Shown: positions 1-12,304 of the stretch, piece by piece
How the letters are laid out: every line of letters begins with the position of its first letter
How positions within the stretch are numbered: the stretch's first letter is position 1
From: Meloidogyne chitwoodi
Taxonomy: Eukaryota > Nematoda > Chromadorea > Rhabditida > Meloidogynidae
DNA length: 64,000 nucleotides
Direction of reading: 5' to 3'
NCBI GenBank assembly: GCA_015183035.1
Contig: JACZZP010000012.1
Coordinates: 124,001 to 188,000 of the forward strand
Program-made: the position numbers and the translations under genes
Notes under the pieces: model-generated
What the model saw: the letters and a program-made list of their open reading frames with translations, nothing else
The model's database searches: none
Told to the model about the DNA's origin: nothing

Positions 1-1
1 T

Positions 2-172
2 GCTGATTTTGGAGCATTTCGCCCTACAAAAATGGAATCTGTTGGTGGACATGGAATGAGTTTTGACGATGAAAAGCTTTGCAAATTGGTTATACCCTTT
101 CAGGTATTTTTAATATTTGAAAAATTGGAAAACTTTTTTTTTTAATTTCAGACTGCTCCCTCGCTAAGATAA
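2..172 (+). CDS. 3' end of an unidentified protein-coding gene
   Basis: The reading frame is open from base 2 to 103, followed by a GT...TTTCAG intron (104-151) and a short last exon ending in TAA at 170-172. The visible C-terminus is about 40 residues. It contains the stretch ESVGGHGMSFDDEKLCKL and ends TAPSLR. The 5' part lies outside the window. I do not recognise the family from this tail. The coding call rests on the clean splice sites and the non-AT-biased amino acid content compared with the flanks. The next gene is on the opposite strand, so the two are convergent. Confidence 0.55.
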
Positions 173-384
173 ATAAAAAAGAAGCGAAAATACAAAAAAA
201 ATTAAAGAAGATCAAATTCTCTATTTTGTAAAAATACGTAAAAAAATAAATAATAAAAAATTTCTCGGATAAAATCCGTAAAAGTGCTAATAGTCATAAT
301 TTAAATTAAACATTTATACAAATTCTTCAAAAATTCCTTACTTAACAAATAACAAAATAAACCTCTCTCCCCTCTTTCATTCTG

Positions 385-630
385 TCACTTTTCCAATGGA
401 TTGTAGTTTAACAATTTTTCAATCAAATCAACGTGTGACAGAAGCATTCTCCGACAGCAATATCTACGCAAATTGAGTTGATCCAGAGCATCGCCTTCTG
501 TACTTCCATCCTTTAAAAATTATTTATTAGAAAATCTCTTCCCCTTTTAAACCTGTAAATGTTGTAAATAAGCATCCCATTTGTTTCCAATAACTTTTCC
601 ACACGTAAAACAGCGAACAGGAATTATCAT
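385..630 (-). CDS. rpb-10: RNA polymerase I/II/III subunit RPABC5 (RPB10)
   Basis: Two exons (630-553 and 510-385) encode 67 residues, the usual length of this subunit. RPB10 is a small zinc-binding subunit shared by all three nuclear RNA polymerases and sits at the Rpb2/Rpb3 interface. The N-terminus starts [18 protein letters not shown] and exon 2 contains [18 protein letters not shown]. Together these supply the family's CxxC...CC zinc-binding cysteines. The intron is 42 nt. The gene lies about 180 bp downstream of mitoguardin on the same strand, which would fit a two-gene operon with trans-splicing. That is inference from spacing only. Confidence 0.95.
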
Positions 631-809
631 TTTTTAATTAGAACAATTCTTTTTAACTAAAAATTTTGATAAAATAATTAAATTAATTTTTAAAATAAAA
701 AACATGTTGTTAAACATGATTAATGAACAATAATTAATTACCTAATAAATCATTTTATTTTTAAAGATAAAAAACGACTAATTTAAATAAAACAAAAATT
801 TAAACTGCT

Positions 810-2428
810 TCAAGTTGGTAATAATTCATTTAAAAGTTTGACTTTCAAAAGCTCCATTTTCTCGAATAATATCTTTTTAATATCTTCTGCCAAGTCTTCC
901 AATTTTGTGAAACGAACTTTGTTTGGATTAAATATTTCAAGAATAAAACCAAAAATTTGTTCCTGAATTATAACATCTTTTATAAAGAAAAATAAAATGC
1001 AAACCTTTAGATAAACACAAAGTTCTTGATATTCTCTATCACTACCTCCAAACAAACCCATTGCCAGCGAACTAGTCAAAATTTGTGAAATATCATAAAA
1101 GTGTGATATAAATCCATCCTTGACCTGAAAATGGACTGAAATATAAATAAAAAATTAAAATACTATAATTACTTGTAGTCGTTGCCTTTTAACTTTAATT
1201 ATAGACCAAATTAAGTTGTTTAAAGTTGATTCTTTCATCGACTTGGAAATGAAAGAATTTCTGATCTAAAATTGAAGGGAATAAAAATTGAAAATAACTT
1301 TAGACGATAATTTTTTATAAGGATAAGATATATACGCAGTAAGATGACCAAACAAAAAATTTGAAAAAAAACTTGCCAATGCTGAAATAGTTGAAGGCGG
1401 GCGTTGTAAATCTGTAAAGAAAAAAGTAATAAAATCAAATTATTTTCCTTTTAATTTTCAAAACTATAAATTAGTAAAATACTTTACAACCTTCGAATGC
1501 GTCCAAAATAATCATGTCAAAAAGAGTATCCCATAAATTTGTACTTTCTACTTTTCTTGACTTCAATTCTTCTCTAATTGTGTCGAGATTATTTTCATCA
1601 TTAATGAAAGAAATCATTCGATCATATGCCTAAAATAAAATTATTTCGATTAATTTCTTGTTTTTAAATTACAGCATAGAATTCAGCAGGATCACGCTTA
1701 TCATGTCTAAGAAGGTCACCCATGATAATCCGACCAAGTTGAACAAGTCGTTGCATCGTTTGGGGATCATCCATTAAACGTCGAAAGGCCAGTCTTATAC
1801 CAAACAATTTCGCAGCGAAATCCTTTTTAATTAAAATAATTTAAAAGATAGAGCTGCTTAACCTGTTCTGAATCACAGCCACACAGTTCTGCTCTGAACT
1901 AATTAAACAAATATTAAAACGCTCTTTTTTTACGAGTTAAAACATTAAGAAAATTAAACCTAGATTTTCTATATTTTACATCACCATTCTCGACAGTTTT
2001 TAAGCCAGTTTTGTATAGAGGTAACGTAGTAAAATCTATTGAGATGGACTCCTTGTCTTCACTTGAAGGAATCTAAATTAATGTATTTTAAAAATTGAGT
2101 TTATTAAAAGAACCTCGCACAAATTGACAAACTCATCACATGCTGTAATAAACGAATCGTCAGATAGCAAAGAAAGAGTGTCAACTTTTTTAAAGGACGA
2201 TGTCGCTCTGTTGTTATATGTTGCTCGGGCTAATAGAATTGGCAATTGAACATTGTCGTACGTTACAAATTTAATTTGTACACAACTACGGATGTCTTTA
2301 TTCACGTTTTGGGTAAATAGAAAAACAGGAAAAGAGATATTTTGAGAATACAATAACATTCTAAAATAATCTGATGAAAAATATAGAAAAAAGTATAAAA
2401 AATGCTCAAGTAAATTAAGATTTACCAA
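810..2428 (-). CDS. miga-1: Mitoguardin (MIGA/FAM73) outer-mitochondrial-membrane protein
   Basis: I read nine exons (2428-2114, 2072-1960, 1893-1863, 1822-1673, 1629-1491, 1411-1299, 1265-1173, 1124-1005, 962-810), giving about 408 residues. Mitoguardins sit in the mitochondrial outer membrane, promote fusion and transfer lipid at ER contacts. Family landmarks visible here are SDDSF, the stretch RAELCGC followed by AKLFGIRLAF, the block FDMIILDAFEDL followed by RPPS, and DGFISHFYDIS near the C-terminus, all in the family order. The N-terminus (from 2428) is hydrophobic and would serve as the membrane anchor, but the exact start is uncertain because there may be an upstream exon. The intron at 1266-1298 is only 33 nt. 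The gene is shorter than vertebrate MIGA (about 600 aa), mainly at the N-terminus. Confidence 0.85.
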
Positions 2429-2967
2429 TATTAAGTTTTGGTTATTTGATAAATTTTATGTTTTTGGTGAAACGAAATATTTTTTCGTTTGACATACATA
2501 AGACATAAAAAGTTTATTTAATAACGAGAGACAAAGTGACGAGAGAGAAAAAAGTGACGAGAGAAAAAGTAACAAGAGAATGCCAATTTACCTGTCTCTG
2601 CGCTCATGGGAATAATGTCTATTTTTTTTTTTTGCAAAACGTCAAATCCACCAAAAGGATATTAGCAACGAAACGCCATGAGAAATTAATCGATTTCTTT
2701 TGACGCTTAAATGAACTAAAAAAATTTAATTAATAAATTATTAATCAAAACTTTTGAAGACTTTTTTCCAAAAAATTTAAATTTTTCAATTTTAATAATT
2801 TTAGACAAATAAATTTCCAAATACACTTCAAACATAATTTTATGCCTTAAAACTTTCTGCCAATAAAAATAATTGATCTCGATTTTTTATATATTGGACA
2901 TTTGAAAATTTACTCAAAATTGTTGCTCTTTTTTTCGGTATATTGTTAAGGTTTGTTTTTGCATTGA
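2429..2967. other. Intergenic region between divergent genes
   Basis: This is AT-rich sequence between the divergent starts of mitoguardin and sphingomyelin synthase. There is a short purine-rich stretch with GACGAGAGA-type repeats around 2525-2580. No coding frame is supported. It presumably holds both promoters. Confidence 0.5.
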
Positions 2968-4892
2968 ATGAGGGGTCATCGACGTGAAATAAGCGACTCA
3001 CATATGCCACTTCGTCAATCTGAAGTTCAAGCTACTTTTGATGGACAGGAGCTTCAAGTTTATCTTTTTTTATTTTTAAAATTGAATACCGATTACCGAA
3101 ATTTTCTTTAACTTTTAAAAGAGAATTATTTGTTTTTATTATTCTCAACCTAAATAGGTTATTCTCCGAATTTATATTTGACCTTAAAAGTTCAAATAAT
3201 ATTTACATTTTTTATTTAAAAAAGGTAAGAGTAGAGTCTCCTCCGCCTTGCAGCTCTGTAAACATTAGAAATTGTACTACACTTAATGGAGATATTACAA
3301 CAAACACCTCACATCAACAACAACATTTAATGATTGAAAATACTTCTCCTATACCCAATGGGCCAACAAAAAATTATTATAATAATAGAGATAGAACAAA
3401 TAACAACACAATTGTTACAAAACAGACAACAACGTTTTATTCTACTCGAACTGGGGTTAATATTTTTCAAATAATATTATAAAAATATTTAAAACTGGGT
3501 TTGATGGCAAATTAAGCATTTTCTCGTAAAATAGAAAATGATTTCCACGATTGGGATTCGAACCCACATCGCTAATGGTGTAAGCAAAGTCACTACCGAC
3601 TACACCAAAACAACCGTTAATAAATTTTATTTGTTTTTATAGACCTTCTGTTCTGAACTTGTAAAAACCATTGCAGCCTTTCTCTGTTTGACAGTTTCTG
3701 CATTCCTTAATTTTTTTCTTCTAACAATCATTCACGACATTGTGCCAAGACAACCATTAAGGTTTAATTATTTTAATTTTTATTTTAAAAAATTAAAAAA
3801 TTTTTTTAAAGTGATTTGGTATGGTTTATCGTCCCACAACAAAGTTGGGCATGGCCTGTTGGAGACGTTCTTTCTACTGTCAAGTTAAACTTTTATTTTT
3901 ATTATTATTTTTTTAATTTTATAAATTCAGTTCTGTTGTTGGTTTTGCCATCGTAATGTTGAACAGGCATCGTCTAGTTATTCTTCGCAGAGTTTTTCTA
4001 ATAGCTGCAATTCTTTACGGTTTTTTCTTTTTATTTTAATTATTTTAAGGCCAGGGCTTTTATTTTTTTAAATATTTTAAGGCCTCAGAGCCATTGTTCT
4101 TGGCGTTACCTTTTTACCTCCTTCATTTGCTAATCGTGATAAAATTTGTAAACCACAAATGAACGGAACTTCCATGTACGCAGACGAAATAATGACTCGA
4201 TTTGTACGTTTTTTAAACTCGTAAATTATTTAAAAAATATTCTTTAGGTAACTTATGTGGTCACACTTGGTTTGGTTAGACTTTTTTTAAATTAATTTAA
4301 ATAAAATTTAATTTTAATTAATAGACATCAAGCCAGCCAGAAATACTCTGTGGTGATTTAATGTTTAGCGGGCACACTGTTGTTTTAAGCATAATGTATT
4401 TTACTCAGTTGCGTTATAGCCCTAGAGGATTGTTTTTAATCAGGTTTAGCATTTTTAATTTTTTTAAATTAATTTTTTTTAAAAAGATGGATCGCTCTTC
4501 CAGTAACATTTTTGGGCATTGGAGCTTTGGTTTTAAGTGGAGGACATTACACTGTTAAATTTTTAAAAAGAAATAAATAATTTTAAAAATTAAATTTTAG
4601 ATGGATGTATTAATCGCTTATTGGCTAACTTCTCACGTTTTTTGGGCTTATCATCAAATGTTTGAATGCCCACGTCATCGACGACCTAAAGCACCTTTAT
4701 CAAATATTTGGTGGTTTTGGTAAGTATTTTTTTTAATTAAATAACAAATTTTATTTATTTTTTAGGCTTTGTTATTGGTTTGAAAGTGAAGTACCCGACA
4801 TTGGACCTTTAAAAAATGAATGGAATTGGCCTTTTTCTCGGCCTAGATGTTTGCACCGATTAATGGCAATTCTCAATTTAAAACTTAAATAA
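2968..4892 (+). CDS. Sphingomyelin synthase (PAP2_C phosphocholine transferase)
   Basis: Eleven exons give roughly 394 residues, close to vertebrate SMS1/2. The enzyme moves phosphocholine (or phosphoethanolamine) from a phospholipid onto ceramide in Golgi or plasma membrane. Both lipid-phosphatase-like motifs are present: CGDLMFSGHT (exon from 4324) and GGHYT|MDVLIAYW, split by the intron at about 4555-4600. They supply the His, His and Asp of the catalytic triad. Several hydrophobic segments match the six-TM topology. The N-terminal 110 residues are hydrophilic and Asn/Thr-rich. An in-frame ATG at 3004 is an alternative start; 2968 is the first after an in-frame stop. Exon 3 begins after a 187-nt intron (3456-3642) carrying a tRNA-like element. 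C. elegans has several sms paralogs and I cannot say which is closest. Confidence 0.92.
3541..3618 (-). repeat. tRNA-like element in sphingomyelin synthase intron 2
   Basis: On the minus strand there is an A-box-like block (TGGTGTAGTCGGTAGTG) and about 45 nt later a perfect B box (GGGTTCGAATCCC). The T-stem is good (GTGGG/CCCAA, four pairs). I find no convincing acceptor stem, so it is not called as a working tRNA. It is antisense to the host gene. Confidence 0.65.
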
Positions 4893-6089
4893 TTTCTTGT
4901 TAAAAAAAAGGTTTGTTGACTGTTGTAAAAAGGCCATTTTTTAGTCTCATCAGGTTTTTTTAACTGTTTTAATTAAGCTAAAGATAATTAAAATTTGATT
5001 GATTTTCGGGATTTTTTGAACGTCCTAAATTCCCAATAAAAAATGGCCAACTCAAAAATGTGCCACCAATTTCAAAATGGAATTGCAATCTCTCTTTTAA
5101 TTCTTTAAAAAAATATTTATGTAATAGATAGATTATTTTTTGTTATTTATTTCCAGGACAAAAAGGACACATTGTAATTATTTTTAACACTTTTTTTCTT
5201 TCACGCTCATTTGTCTAATTATTTTTTTCTTTTTTTTTGTTGCCAACTCTTTAATTTGACTCTATTTTAAAACAAACATAAGTAAAAAATATATAAAAAA
5301 TACCAGTATTGTTTTGACACATAAAAATACACTTTCACCTCCTTTTTTCTTTCCTTTTTTTTTTAATTATAAAAATTAATTAATGTATCCTTTCGAGTTT
5401 TACAAAAAAAGGTCCGTTTTGCACACCCCCCATTTCAGTGCCAATAAGTTGAGTGAGCAAATATATAAAAATGAAAAAAAGACACTCACATTATTGGCAC
5501 TGAAATGGATGGTGTGGCAAAACGGAAAAGAACCAAAAAATAAATTTTAAAAAAATTGGAATGTCTTTAATTTGTTTTTTTTCTTTTTTAACTCGAAAAA
5601 GTACATTATTTATTTCCAAAAACTATTTTTTTAAAAGCATTATTTTATCCTTTTTTTCAATTTTCTTTATAAAAAAACACTTCCTTGCCTCAAAATTATT
5701 ATTTTTTCAATTAAACTATTTGCCTATTATTTAAAATATCAATTTTTAAAATTAAAAAAAATTTTGTAAAAAATATTTTTCCCCTTCGTGATACACTTTT
5801 ATTTCTCTCATATACATAAAAACACATATTTAATATATTTTTTTAAATAAACGCTTTTTTCCGGTCATTTTACCCAACGACGATTATTTTACACACATTT
5901 TGTAAATTTTTTTATTTTTTAAAGGGTTAAAATTTTAAAATATTAGTTAACTTGTTTTTTAAATAAAATTTGAAAAATAAAAAATATTGTTCACTAAATT
6001 TAAAAAATAAATTAACAAAAATGAGCATTTTTACAAATAAAAAAGGGCAAAATTAATTTTGTAAAAATTTAAAAAATAAATTTTATAAT
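4893..6089. other. Convergent 3' region of SMS and neuroligin
   Basis: This is AT- and T-rich sequence between two convergent genes. No coding frame is supported. It contains a hairpin element at 5414-5525 and otherwise only homopolymer-like tracts. Confidence 0.5.
5414..5525. repeat. Palindromic hairpin element (MITE-like)
   Basis: The left arm begins CCGTTTTGCACACC and the right arm ends GGTGTGGCAAAACGG. The arms stay complementary through CATTTCAGTGCCAATAA / TTATTGGCACTGAAATG. This gives an almost complete inverted repeat of about 112 bp with an AT-rich loop. No clear target-site duplication is visible. Confidence 0.75.
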
Positions 6090-9000
6090 TTAAACCTGAA
6101 CTTCTTCCATTATCTTTTTTTGTTGTATTCCATTACCATCAAAAATACCTCCATTTGTTGTTGAAGAACCATTTCCCCCATTATTGACTCCAAATGATGG
6201 TAAAGATATATTTTTATTATTGTTGTTTAAATTCATTTGAAGAGGTGGAGGTGTAGTTATTGAGGGTATACTGCTGCTACCATCTTTTAAAAAAATTTAA
6301 AAATTAAAAAATTAAAAAAAATTTTAAAAAAATTAAAAAAAAAATTAATTTTTTAAAGGTAAAATTTTTCGCTAGACAATCTTCCGCGTCTAAATGTCCC
6401 CTCTCAACTATCTTACTAAAAAAAGAAAAATCTTTTTCTCTAACATATACTATTTCTCTTCCCCTTTTTCTTTTATTTCTACTACCTATTCAACATTTTT
6501 ATTTTTCTTATTTTATTATTTTTTCGAAAAAGTACATTAAGCCACTACATCGGGTGGTTACTAACTACTTATATAATTTTTGGAACGGGGAGAAGTCCGG
6601 AAACTCCCTATTAAATATTTTTTTATATCAAAAGAAAAAACCTCCTCCACTAGTCATTCCACCAATTGAACGATTATTATTTGCTGCTGCTAACAACATT
6701 TGTGCAGCACGTCCGTGTCGGGGACACGTGGGCGAAATGCCTGGTCCAAGATTTATTAAACCAGAAGGTTGTTGACGTTGAATAATCATTGAAGGATTTG
6801 AAGAACTTCTTCCTCCGTCTTTTGTAGTATTGCTGGTAGCAGACAGAAATGGTTCCTAATTAAAAAAAATTTTTATTTGATAGGACATTTTGTCAAATGA
6901 ATATTTTGTCACGGGACATTTTGTCCAAAAATTAAGAATTTACCAAAAAATAAAAAATAATTTTTTTAAAGTTTCTGTTAGTCAAAGGTATTAAAAAAGC
7001 ATCAAAAAGCAACTACTTTTTTGTTAAAAAAGCACAAAAAAATTAATAATTTAAAAAAAACCTTTTGAATAATTTTTTTATTTTCATCAACATTTATTTG
7101 TTTTCTTCCATAATTAGATAATAAATGTAATGTTGCCGCTCTACTTTTTTGTTCAGAATAATTATTTTTTTCTTCTTTCTTATTTATTTGGACGTTATTT
7201 TGTCCAACAAAATTATTATTTTTTCTTTTTTCAAAATTATTCAAAATTTTATTTCCATTTCCTACTTTTTTAGAAAAATCAGTTTCTAAAATTTCTTCGA
7301 TTAAAGAGGTTGAGTGACGCTGATTATTTTTATTTTTTGATTTTTTTGAATAAGTTGGGGCAGTAGATGTATAAGAATAATTATTACTATCAAATTTTCC
7401 TTGACGAGACTAATTAAAAAACAAAAAAAAAAATAAAATGAAGCAAAGCAACAAAAAAATTAAAAAAAAATCACAAAAAAATTTCAAAAAAAATTTTTAA
7501 AAAATACCATTGCAGCAAAATTCATGTCTAACCCAGCCAGTGGTTGTTGTAAATTATTATTGTTATTAGTTGAAGTATAGCTTTGATAATGAAATTTTTT
7601 CTTTGAATTTGAATGACGGCGAAAACACTTTAAAAAATAAAAAAATATGTAAAAATTAATTAATTAAAAAAACCTTTTTAGAAAATATAACCAAAATGCA
7701 CAAATTAATTGCAGTTAGAATCACACCAAAAATAATAAGCCAACCCCATGTTGGATTATATAAAAATAATAGTCCTTCTCCTGCAGCTTTTCCAGTATTT
7801 TCAAAATTTTCTTCTTCTTTTTCTAAATTTTTAGACAATTCTTTTATTATTAATGGACGATTTGTTGTGGTTATTGTATATGCTAAAATATTTTTAAAAA
7901 ATTAAAAAATAAAGAAAACAAACATGCAATCAATTTATTGCGCAATTCCTTCGGAAAAGGTGTTGGAGGCATTGGAGGTGGAGGAAAAGGAAGATTATGG
8001 TACGTAGAAAATGGACGTGGCTGTCCAAAAAAAGAAGAACGTTCAAAATGATTAGGCAAAAAATGGTGTTCCTTAAATTTTTAAATTTAAACTATTCTTA
8101 AAAAAATAAAAAAAACCTCTGGAACGTCTTTGACTCCTCTTCTATTTAATATTGGAATAAATCCATTCCAAAATTGTACAAAAGAATTTCTATAATAATT
8201 TTTTACACGTGGACGAGTTGAAATTTCCAAAAAAGCTTCACGAGTCTGAGGGGAAAATTGAGGCCATGGAAGGCCTTGGAATCGATCTTCAATGTTTGAT
8301 TGTGAAAACATTGGAAGAGGACGGGTTGGATCTCTTTGGAAAAAAAATAAAAATTAAAATTAAAAAAATACCCTGATTTAACAAAATTAGCCATAAACGT
8401 CATCATAACACGACTAATTTGTTTATCTTCAGAAGAAAATTGTATCAATTTATTTGTCAATAAACTTTCATCTTGTGTAGTAGAAAATTCGCCACTGCCA
8501 GAAGTAAATGAATGTCCAAGAATATAAGGCAAATAATCACCGGTAAAAGAACCTTGAAGACCACTATTTGGTTGTTCACGAATCCAAGCATTCGTCTCAT
8601 GAGCAAAAACAAAACTTGAAAGATAAGAAAAAATTAATCTAAAGAAAAATTAAAAAAATACAAAAATGTATTTGCAGCCTTCATCGGTCCTTCATCTAGA
8701 GAGTGAGCTCTAGCCGTTTCAATGAGTGGAGCTATATTTAAATTTAAAAAAATTTAAAAATAGATTTTTTAAATTTTTTTGAGGAAGAAAACACTCTTTA
8801 CTAATATTACTTAAAATATTCCATCACAAGGATTCGAACCCAGCACCTTCATGCGAGAAACTAACATGTAAACCAATACACCACACACCACTAATCATAA
8901 GCCAAATTAAATAATTTAATAAACCTGTAAAAAGTAAATCTCCTAACACTTCCATTAATCCGTTTCTCATCGATTTTGAATGGTTCTATAATAAAAATAT

Positions 9001-10990
9001 TTAAAAAATTCAATTTAATTTAAAAAAAACCTTTGGATTTTCCCAATCGGTATATTCATTTAAAATGGCTTGAAGAATTTCTGATCGATGAAAATCAAAA
9101 ATATTTCTAACAAGAGTTCTAAAAAAAGAAAAATTTTAAAAAATTGAAAAATGAGAAAACCTTAATATTTTATCTCGTCTTTCTAAATTTAAACCGTGCT
9201 GCATATCATGATCAGTAATTAAATGATGCGCTGGATGTTGAACTGTTCCTATAAGCAAATCAATTTCTCTGAATAATGACCCATATTTGGGTGAAAATGA
9301 CAAGGCAGGATGATTAGGGACAACCTTTTTTAATTTAAAAATGTGTATTTATTTTAAAAAGAAAACCTGTCCATCAATTAAAGGAGCAAAAGCACTCAAA
9401 AATGTAGGAGAACTGTTTGATACTTTCTTTGCTGCATTAGTTAAATTCTGCAAACTTTGTTCTTGAATGCACATTAAAATGCGAGAAATAAATTCTTTTT
9501 GGTTAAGAGAATTTGGAAGAGAAAAATCATCGCCACTCTCAGAAGAGAAAGGTATTGAACACTGTAAAAAGGGGAAATAAATAAATAAAATTTAGTAATA
9601 AAAAACCTGTAAAGTCTTAGCCAATTGAATAAAATAATCTTGAGGATTGTTGGCCATCGCCCATGGAGAGAGCTTAAAATTAAAAATAATAATAATTTTT
9701 AAATATTTAAAAAATACCGCAGTTCCATCTAACAATATTGCCCTTCGAAAAAGACGACCTAAATATACAAGTTGAAATATTTAAATTAAAAAAAACCTTT
9801 AGGTTGTGTAATAGGTGAAGCCATTAAAAGAGAAACTAATGCTGCACCAGATTCCCAACCTTAAAAAATATTATTAAAAAAACTTTTTTATTGAAAATTA
9901 CCAAGTAAAGTAACAGAATTAGGATCAGCCCCAAATGAAGGTAAAATAAGTGAAAGCTTAATTAAAATATTTTTATAAAATTTAGATTTAATAAATAAAC
10001 CATTTTTAAAGCAGCAACTAAATCAGAAAGGCCAGCATTCCCAGAACAACTATTTAAATCACAACGGCCCAAAAATCCAAAAATTCCCAAACTAAAGAAT
10101 TTTTTAATATTAAAAATAAAAAAGAAAGGAAAATTAACCGATAATTAAGTGTAACAACGACAATTTGTCCAAAAGAGGCAAGTAATGTTCCATTAAACGC
10201 ATTTGCACCACCCCAACCGTAGTCAGTATCTCCATGAATAAAAACAAGCACAGGCAGTGGTTGAGCATCTTTTAAGCATTTTTTTATTGAAACAATAATA
10301 ATTTAATAAAAATAACCTCGAAATTCCTGTCTTTCTGGCACAAATAAATTCATAAAAAGGCAATCTTCTGACTGAGGTTTTAAAAAAGGCAAAATTCGGT
10401 GAAGGCGGTCAAAACGTTGTGTTGTCGTTACTTTTAAGGCTCTTTAAAAAAAGAATTTTTTAATATTTAAAGAAAAAATTGAACTCTGATTCAGAAAGTG
10501 ATGTAAGTCCAGATTGTACACAAGTTGGAGGTGGTCGAAATGCATCTTTTAGTTGATGAGTCCATTTAGGTGCTGATATTGCCATTTTAAATCGTTGCTT
10601 TAAAATAATAATTAATTAAAATTTCTTTTCATTTTTTAATATAAATTGTAAAAATTAAAAAAAATACATTTCCAACGGGTGCAGAACCATAAGGAATACC
10701 CAAATATTGAATAACTGGGGATAAAGAAACATCTGCTTTTGGCATTCCCAAAGGCAACACTTTAACGCCTTTAACTATTCCAAAAGGAGTATTTGTAGAG
10801 TGAATATTGCCATTATTTTGATGATTATTGTAGGAATTGTATTGTCCATTTGAAAAGAAATTTCTGAAGAATAAAATGAAAATTTATTTTTAAACTTTTT
10901 TGAATGAAAAATGTAGAAAAATTAAAAATGAACAAACGTAGTAATCCCTTCTGTTGCAACACTGACCAACAAAACATAAAAGAACAGCAT
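6090..10990 (-). CDS. nlg-1: Neuroligin-type cholinesterase-like adhesion protein
   Basis: About 22 exons encode roughly 1,000 residues. Neuroligins are postsynaptic adhesion proteins that bind neurexin through an inactive esterase-like ectodomain. In order I see a signal peptide (MLFFYVLLVSVATEG from 10990), the esterase fold (QSEDCLFMNLFVPE, then VFIHGDTDYGWGG and NYRLGIFGFLG), a juxtamembrane Pro-rich segment, one TM helix (WGWLIIFGVILTAINL, about 7700-7760) and a long Asn/Ser-rich cytoplasmic tail ending EEVQV. At the nucleophile elbow the usual GESAG reads GWESG, so the catalytic Ser position is Glu, as expected for a non-enzymatic member. The VQV end would be a class II PDZ ligand. Oddities are a 23-nt apparent intron at 8639-8661, a tRNA-like element in one intron and a dispersed repeat in the last intron. 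A gliotactin-like protein is the alternative. Confidence 0.88.
6390..6650. repeat. Dispersed repeat in the last neuroligin intron
   Basis: The segment TTTATTTCTACTACC..., then GGTTACTAACTACTT, then GGGGAGAAGTCCGGAAAC, recurs in the same order and orientation at about 56590-56840 inside another minus-strand gene's intron (GGGGAGAAAGTCCGGAATC there). Outer boundaries are approximate. Confidence 0.6.
8821..8892 (-). repeat. tRNA-like element in a neuroligin intron
   Basis: The minus strand carries TGGTGTATTGGTTTACATG (A-box-like) and GGGTTCGAATCC (B box). It is sense to the host gene. No acceptor stem was found. Confidence 0.6.
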
Positions 10991-12304
10991 CGATAAATTT
11001 TAAATGTTATAAACAAATTGCTATTTTCATTTTAGAAGATTAAAAAAAGTTAAAGAAGAATATTCTTTAAAAAAATTCTTTAATAAATTTCAACGTTTTG
11101 CCTATTAAAAAACTAAATTTAGTAAAACAATTAAATTTCTTTAAAAAACAAATTTAGAAAATCCTATAAAAAACAATAAAATTAAAAGAAAAGTGTGAAG
11201 GAGGAGAGAATATTGCAAGTGAGGGAATTGTTGGCGCAAATGTAAAAAAATCTTTTTTTTCTAAACAGAAAATAAAATTGAAAAGAGGAAGAAGAGTAAA
11301 AAAGGGGAGAAAAGTCGTTGAAAGTTGTTGAAATGCCTTAAAAGCTAAAAAAAGGAAATCCTCTTCTTTTTTTAAGCGTCAATTGCTTCAAAAAAATAAA
11401 TTTGAGTTGAAAAAAGAAGTCAATTTAAAAGAAAATTTTTAAAAATGGTTAAACAACAAGAAAAGCCCGACTAGTCGCAATCCTACTAATCGTGGAAATA
11501 AAATCTGGCCTTACAATTAGTCAACTAAAAATTTTCGCGGGCCGTTTAATCGCCTCGCAGTCGAGTCAAGCTTACCGTTAAAAAACAGCTTGTTTAAAAA
11601 AATTTAAACAAATAATTTTAAAAGGTTTAAAGCCACTTAAGACCAATAATAATAAATAAAAGAAAGTTGAGTATTAAAAAAAATTGGCCCAAATTCATTT
11701 AAAAAAGAGAATTCCTTAAGAAAAGTTAATTCAGCTCCTTAATTCAATCATTAAAATGAAAAAGAGAAAATAAATTTCAAAAGAGAAAATAAAATATTTA
11801 GTTTTTTGAGTTGGAGAACTTTTTTCCAATTTTTTAAATTAAAATTGAAAAACAAGCTTTAAAGACATTGCTTTCATTTTTTGATTAAACCAAAAAAAAC
11901 TTAAAAAAAGCAGAAAATACAAGTATATTGATTTAAAATATATTGAAAGACTTGATACGAATTTTTTGCAAGATTGTCAAGAGTTAAAACAGCTGACAAA
12001 AGGATAAAAAACGAGTTAATCTCCACCCAATTTTATATTTTCCATTTAATATTATGTTACTCTTTGCACAGATGTGCTTACATCATAAACCCATAAAAAG
12101 TGTCCTTTGATTTTCCCGCTATACCTTGAGAAAACATTAAACGATGAACTAAAAAGGAGGAACAAGTACTATAACTACATATAACAATTAAACATTCTGA
12201 ATTATCAAAAAAACAAAGATTTTAATTTTTTATCAAATTTTTAAATAGCAACAATTTTTTATTTTTATATTTAACAAATTAACGAAAAACCTTGTTTGAT
12301 CAAA
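10991..12304. other. Spacer upstream of neuroligin, with a small inverted-repeat element
   Basis: No coding frame is supported. It should contain the neuroligin promoter. An inverted-repeat element occupies 11463-11573; the rest is AT-rich with no other structure I can defend. Confidence 0.5.
11463..11573. mobile_element. MITE-like element, AAGCC...-TIR family, copy 1
   Basis: It starts AAGCCCGACTAGTCGCAA and ends with the imperfect inverted form (rc AAGCTTGACTCGACTGCGAG). It is richer in GC than its flanks. Related elements lie at 13765-13925, 19797-19935 and 35672-35804. Confidence 0.5.

Noticed and set aside
3688..3888. Open frames covering intron sequence inside recognised genes
   Set aside because: Many long frames on the coding strand simply read through short AT-rich introns. 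I used only the parts that fit the protein family.
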